Shown piece by piece: positions 60,490 through 64,000 of a DNA stretch of 64,000 nucleotides. Made by a program: the position numbers and the translations under genes. How positions within the stretch are numbered: the stretch's first letter is position 1; each line of letters starts with the position of its first letter. The notes under the pieces were generated by a model. That model saw nothing but the letters and a program-made list of their open reading frames with translations. It was not told the DNA's origin and did no database searches. Origin of the DNA: Epiperipatus broadwayi (Eukaryota; Onychophora; Udeonychophora; Euonychophora; Peripatidae); NCBI GenBank assembly GCA_028023455.1, contig JAQFVV010006309.1, positions 1,880,511-1,944,510 of the forward strand. The letters run 5' to 3'.

Positions 60490-61500
60490 GATATTTTGAG
60501 ATGCTATCTTTTAACTTCTGCAACAAACCTTTTTTCTGAAATATTTCAACACTATATCTAGATATTGTTCTCAATAACCAACATTTCTCTTCTTTAAAAT
60601 GTCTTTAAGATATTTTTTACAATGTTTATTAATTTCATATATTCATTTAAATGAAGAAGTGATTTTACATTGGTGGATTTAGTATTATATCTAACAAGTT
60701 TATTGTTTGTTTTATGATTTTACTATTACATTTTAAAATTTTTATGCATCTGCAAATAAAATTTTTTATGTACTTTTGTTATTAAACTTATATTGATATA
60801 GTGAGTTGTATTCTTCTGTTAAATGATAAAAAAGTTTGTGTAGACTAATAATATATTTACTTGTTAGGTTTTTTTAGTTCATAATATTTTAAATGTTTTT
60901 GACAAAAATACAAGTCAAAAATCATAAATTTATAAACTTTTTCATCAACATATAAATCTTCATTTCTAAAGATTCCCAAAAAGAAAATATTGCTTCTGAT
61001 TTTATTTCAATATATGTTTTTTTCAGGCTTTATCCAAAACCTTGACTTCATTAATTTGCAGTGAAGAAATCACTTGACTTCTGGCGGATGACTTATTATT
61101 AAATGAATAATCCAAGGAGGTTATATTATTCATTGTTTTTATGTTAACATAATATTTTCTCTGTCACCATAATCTCTATTCACTAACGTGTTTTTCTTTT
61201 TTTAATTGTCTTATGACTTCTTTATTTTAGTTTCAAAAGGCTTTATTGAACTATAAATTTACAAACAGTACTTAGTACCACATACATAAGATAGAGTAAG
61301 AAAAGATTACAAAGTTTTAAACAAAGGAAGATGTGTTGTTTACATTATATATTCTGTATCTTTATCCCATATTAGAGGTGGAAAAAATTACAAATTATGT
61401 GTAACAAAAAAATAAATACAATCTTAAAAGCAGCTTAATGTTTTCTGATTGCAGCATAGAATTTACATCTTTCTTTGTACATTATTGCATTAATGTCTTT
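60490..61500. other. AT-rich DNA, no gene seen
   Basis: Nothing recognised. Confidence 0.4.
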
Positions 61501-61502
61501 TT

Positions 61503-61595
61503 TGCTGGTCGAGAGTTCAGCACAATTGCCTTACAAGCAGTTGTCCTGGGTTAGTGGGTTTGTGTCCTGGTTGATGCTATAACACATAAAAAAAT
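61503..61595 (+). mobile_element. tRNA-derived SINE (family S), decayed
   Basis: GCTGGTCGAGAGTTCAGC, TTACAAGCAGTTGTCC, a B-box decayed to GGGTTTGTGTCC, ATGCTATAACACAT and an A7 tail. Confidence 0.75.
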
Positions 61596-61839
61596 TATCT
61601 AGTTATCATTTTATAATAGCTAGTTATGTTATAAATTTGAGTGAAGTCATATTAGTGACTACATGTCCAAATAAATGTTAGTTCATGAAATTTTTTCATC
61701 CCTTACATGTATAGTATTCATTTTGTTTCTAAATATGTTAGGGTGTCTTCTAGTGTTTGACCATACATAAATGTAAACATCTGATACACCATAATGAGAA
61801 TAGTATAAATGTGCTGGCCTAAATGTGTGCATAAATATC

Positions 61840-62560
61840 TTTTTTAAAGGTATTGAGAAGTGTATATATTCGTAATCTTTATTTTAAAATATTTTGGAGA
61901 TATCACACCGGATATTATTAAACATGGAGCACGTGAATAGAAAATGTGATTGTGTTTCTGCTTTTCTCTGACACAGTTTGCAAATATCTTCAATGTTAGT
62001 TCAATTTGTTTTATATCTGTAGAAATAATGGCTGAAAAGTGCTTCAAGATTTAGTTTTAAGAGAAAATTGTAGTATTTTGGCTCTAATGATCAGTATTTG
62101 AATCTTTTAGTCAACTGCTTATTGCTTATGTTTAAAAGAAGTTATTATTATCATTGGATGGGGAAACACTGATTGAATATATGCCAAAGTATTTCATTTT
62201 ATTCTTTGGAGGGCAATATACTAAACTGGGAATACATAATAAAAGAGAAATTAGCTTACTCCAGTAATTGCATGTGGGCTGCAGTCTGTCTGTGGGTGTA
62301 ATTTTAAAAACTATTTCTAAATATGGAAATATCCTTGCACGTGATGATATAAAATTAAGTGTTTTTTGAATTTGAAATTTTTTTATAAAATATCTTTTAA
62401 GATAACAGAAGATGCAGAATCTTTTTTAGGGATATTGACACTATTTTCTTTCTCCACAACAATTCCTACATATTGAGTAAATTTTAGATATAAAAGGTTT
62501 TGGTATATTATTATAGGTATATAGTATGTAACCTGTGTTATTATTAAGAGATTGAAAAGG
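61840..62560 (-). pseudogene. LINE reverse transcriptase 3'-end fragment
   Basis: Minus strand near 61930-62060 reads LEALFSHYFYRYKTN, then (after a stop) IEDICKLCQRKAETQSHFLF and TCSMFNNIR. This is the CxxC...HxxxxC zinc-finger tail found at the end of several LINE polymerases (CxxCxxxxEtxxHFLxxCPxf). Upstream to 62560 the frames are broken and only weakly suggestive. Clade not assignable. Confidence 0.55.
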
Positions 62561-62599
62561 ACCACTTTGGCATAGAGTGATAAATATGATTTGGAATGA

Positions 62600-63262
62600 A
62601 CTTTGTTTAATTTAAAAATATATATACAGTTGCTATTTATTTTTAGTGAACTAATCTGCTCAGAGCAATAAAATTAAAGTTTTATGATGAAAGAAGTAAT
62701 ATATATATCTTCCTATAAAAAAAACAAAACATAATAAGATTAATATTTATGTTCGATTATTGTACTCTTTTAATTTCTGTTTTAAGATATATTTTCTTTT
62801 TTTTTTAAAAAAATACGTTTTTATGGTTTGAGATTGTACATTACACACGTTATCCTTGTTATCTTAACAATGATTTTTTTAACAAATTAAAGCATTATCG
62901 TCTTTATTCTTGCCTTAGAGTTTGTCTTTAATCCATTTATCTATTTTGAACATCTTAATTTACAATTTAAATAAAACCTCGCAGAAGTTATATTCAAAAT
63001 TTCTAATTATCGTTTACATTTTTGCATAATTATTATTATTGCTATTAAAAAGTAATGTTTTTCTACATTACCTCCCTCCCCCCCCCCCAATACTTAAATT
63101 TTTAAAAGCAAAGATTTATGTTTTTTAAGGCTATATATAAAGTATTATTTTTATATATTTGAAAAAAGTGTTTAACTTAAAAATGTAACTTTTAATTTGT
63201 TTAAGATAAACCTTTTGACGATAGCTGACATTATCTTTTGTAATTATCAAGATTTTTTTTCT
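62600..63262. other. AT-rich DNA, no gene seen
   Basis: Includes a C run at 63077-63088. Nothing else recognised. Confidence 0.4.
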
Positions 63263-63267
63263 TCCTA

Positions 63268-63363
63268 TATGTCATAGCATCGGCCGGGACGCGAACCCAC
63301 ACCCGTCTGCAACCAACTACTTGCTTGCAAGGCGGGTGTGATGACCTCTCGGCTAACAACGCT
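63268..63363 (-). mobile_element. tRNA-derived SINE (family S, type 2), clean copy
   Basis: Minus strand: GTTGTTAGCCGAGAGGTCAT, then ACACCCG pairing with CGGGTGT around a 26-base loop, B-box GGGTTCGCGTCCC, and GATGCTATGACATA. Same 3' half as the 48251 type but a different 5' half. Confidence 0.85.
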
Positions 63364-63704
63364 AAGATATTTTTTCTCTTCACATAAATAAAAATAAACA
63401 TGTTTGTAAGAACAAATCGATAAGTTTGTTAATAGATTAATGATTCATTTGTTTGTAAAATTAATTTTATTGTGAATTTTTTTTTCTGTATTGTTTTTCC
63501 CTTTTGTCTGCTTTATTTGACGCCACACTTGAATATTTCCTTTAGCTGTTATTTAATAATATCAACATTATTTAAATCGAGGCTTCTTCACATGGATGTA
63601 TTTTTAAAAACTTGAAATGGTATTCAAATATTATTACTATCCATTGTCATGAATAAATATCAACTATATTAAGACTTTGAACTTTTGCCAAATTGACTAG
63701 AATG

Positions 63705-64000
63705 TTGTAAATTACATCACATGACCACCACTTAATATGCTTGTGTATAACTGTTGTTAAAACAGGCAAAACTCACTATATATATATATATTGCCACACA
63801 CAACAAGCTAGAGTAATCAATGGATGTCAGAAGGCTTGTGCATAAAATCCCCATCTAGTGACTAGTGCTCTCAGATACAAGGCTCCTCACTGACGAAGGC
63901 TACAAGCCAGAAATTAGTCTGGGGATGTTGGATGAGTACGTACTAGATGGGGATTTTATGCACAAACCTTCTGGTATCCATTGATTACTCTAGCTTGCTG
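63705..64000. mobile_element. Family B ribozyme element (cut by the window end)
   Basis: Starts near ATCACATGACCACCACTTAA, like the element at 11400. It folds back on itself: CAAGCTAGAGTAATCAATGG at 63803 mirrors CCATTGATTACTCTAGCTTG at 63978. The hammerhead sits in the loop at 63884-63930. Confidence 0.82.
63884..63925 (+). ncRNA. Family B hammerhead ribozyme, intact core
   Basis: Core CUGACGA at 63890-63896; stem II GGC/GCC with loop UACAA and an outer A-A mismatch; GAAA at 63910-63913; stem III AUU/AGU; GUC triplet, predicted cut after C63919. Stem I UCCUCA (63884-63889) pairs with UGGGGA (63920-63925), six pairs. Confidence 0.78.

Noticed and set aside
60392-60574. 60-codon minus ORF over a SINE
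   Set aside because: The arginine/cysteine-rich end is translation of the tRNA-like SINE.
1-64000. CRISPR arrays, bacterial operons, riboswitches, phage
   Set aside because: No regularly spaced repeats, ribosome binding sites or dense coding; the sequence is an animal-type repeat-rich genome.

Overview
This is an AT-rich (about three-quarters A+T by eye), repeat-dominated piece of nuclear DNA from an invertebrate animal. Evidence for a eukaryote is the mix of non-LTR retrotransposons, Penelope-like elements (PLEs), tRNA-derived SINEs, a hAT-type MITE, foldback elements and long AT microsatellites, with no operons, ribosome binding sites or dense genes. The repeat mix would fit an AT-rich cnidarian, flatworm, mollusc or chelicerate; I cannot place it more closely. 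I see no convincing intact host gene. The only weak candidate exon is near 26.6 kb.

Layout. 0.1-3.3 kb is a degenerate RTE-type LINE with an internal 307-bp duplication. 4.9-17.5 kb holds three copies of a 2.1-kb non-coding repeat bounded by TA tracts; one is interrupted by a 213-bp ribozyme element with a 13-bp target duplication and a matching empty site. 13-14.7 kb and 19.3-22 kb are clusters of nested palindromes. 29.9-30.7 kb carries a decayed PLE reverse transcriptase. 33-39.5 kb carries ribozyme foldbacks and a PLE fragment. 39.84-41.33 kb is a near-perfect inverted pair of PLE GIY-YIG endonuclease copies inside one 17-bp target duplication. 42.1-44.6 kb and 54.9-56.9 kb are two further dead LINEs on the minus strand, and 61.8-62.6 kb is a LINE 3' end. 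44.9-51 kb is a dense run of ribozyme elements and SINEs. 53.8-54.4 kb is a hAT MITE with a perfect 8-bp duplication.

The most striking content is a set of hammerhead self-cleaving ribozymes. In family A (ten loci), elements contain a type I hammerhead with a CUGAUGA core, a 5-bp stem II, GAAA, a 3-bp stem III with a 2-nt loop, and a two-part stem I. The copies show compensatory base changes. The ribozyme is followed by a tRNA-like end with a B-box-like motif. Many copies form head-to-head inverted pairs, so a ribozyme is encoded on each strand. Two other element families, B and C, carry differently built hammerheads (CUGACGA...GAAA...GUC or GUU). PLEs are known hosts of such short-stem-III hammerheads, and PLE protein remnants lie in the same window. 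The inferred picture is of small non-autonomous ribozyme retroelements (retrozyme or Sm-alpha-like) moved by PLE-type or LINE-type machinery. All protein-coding copies seen here are broken.
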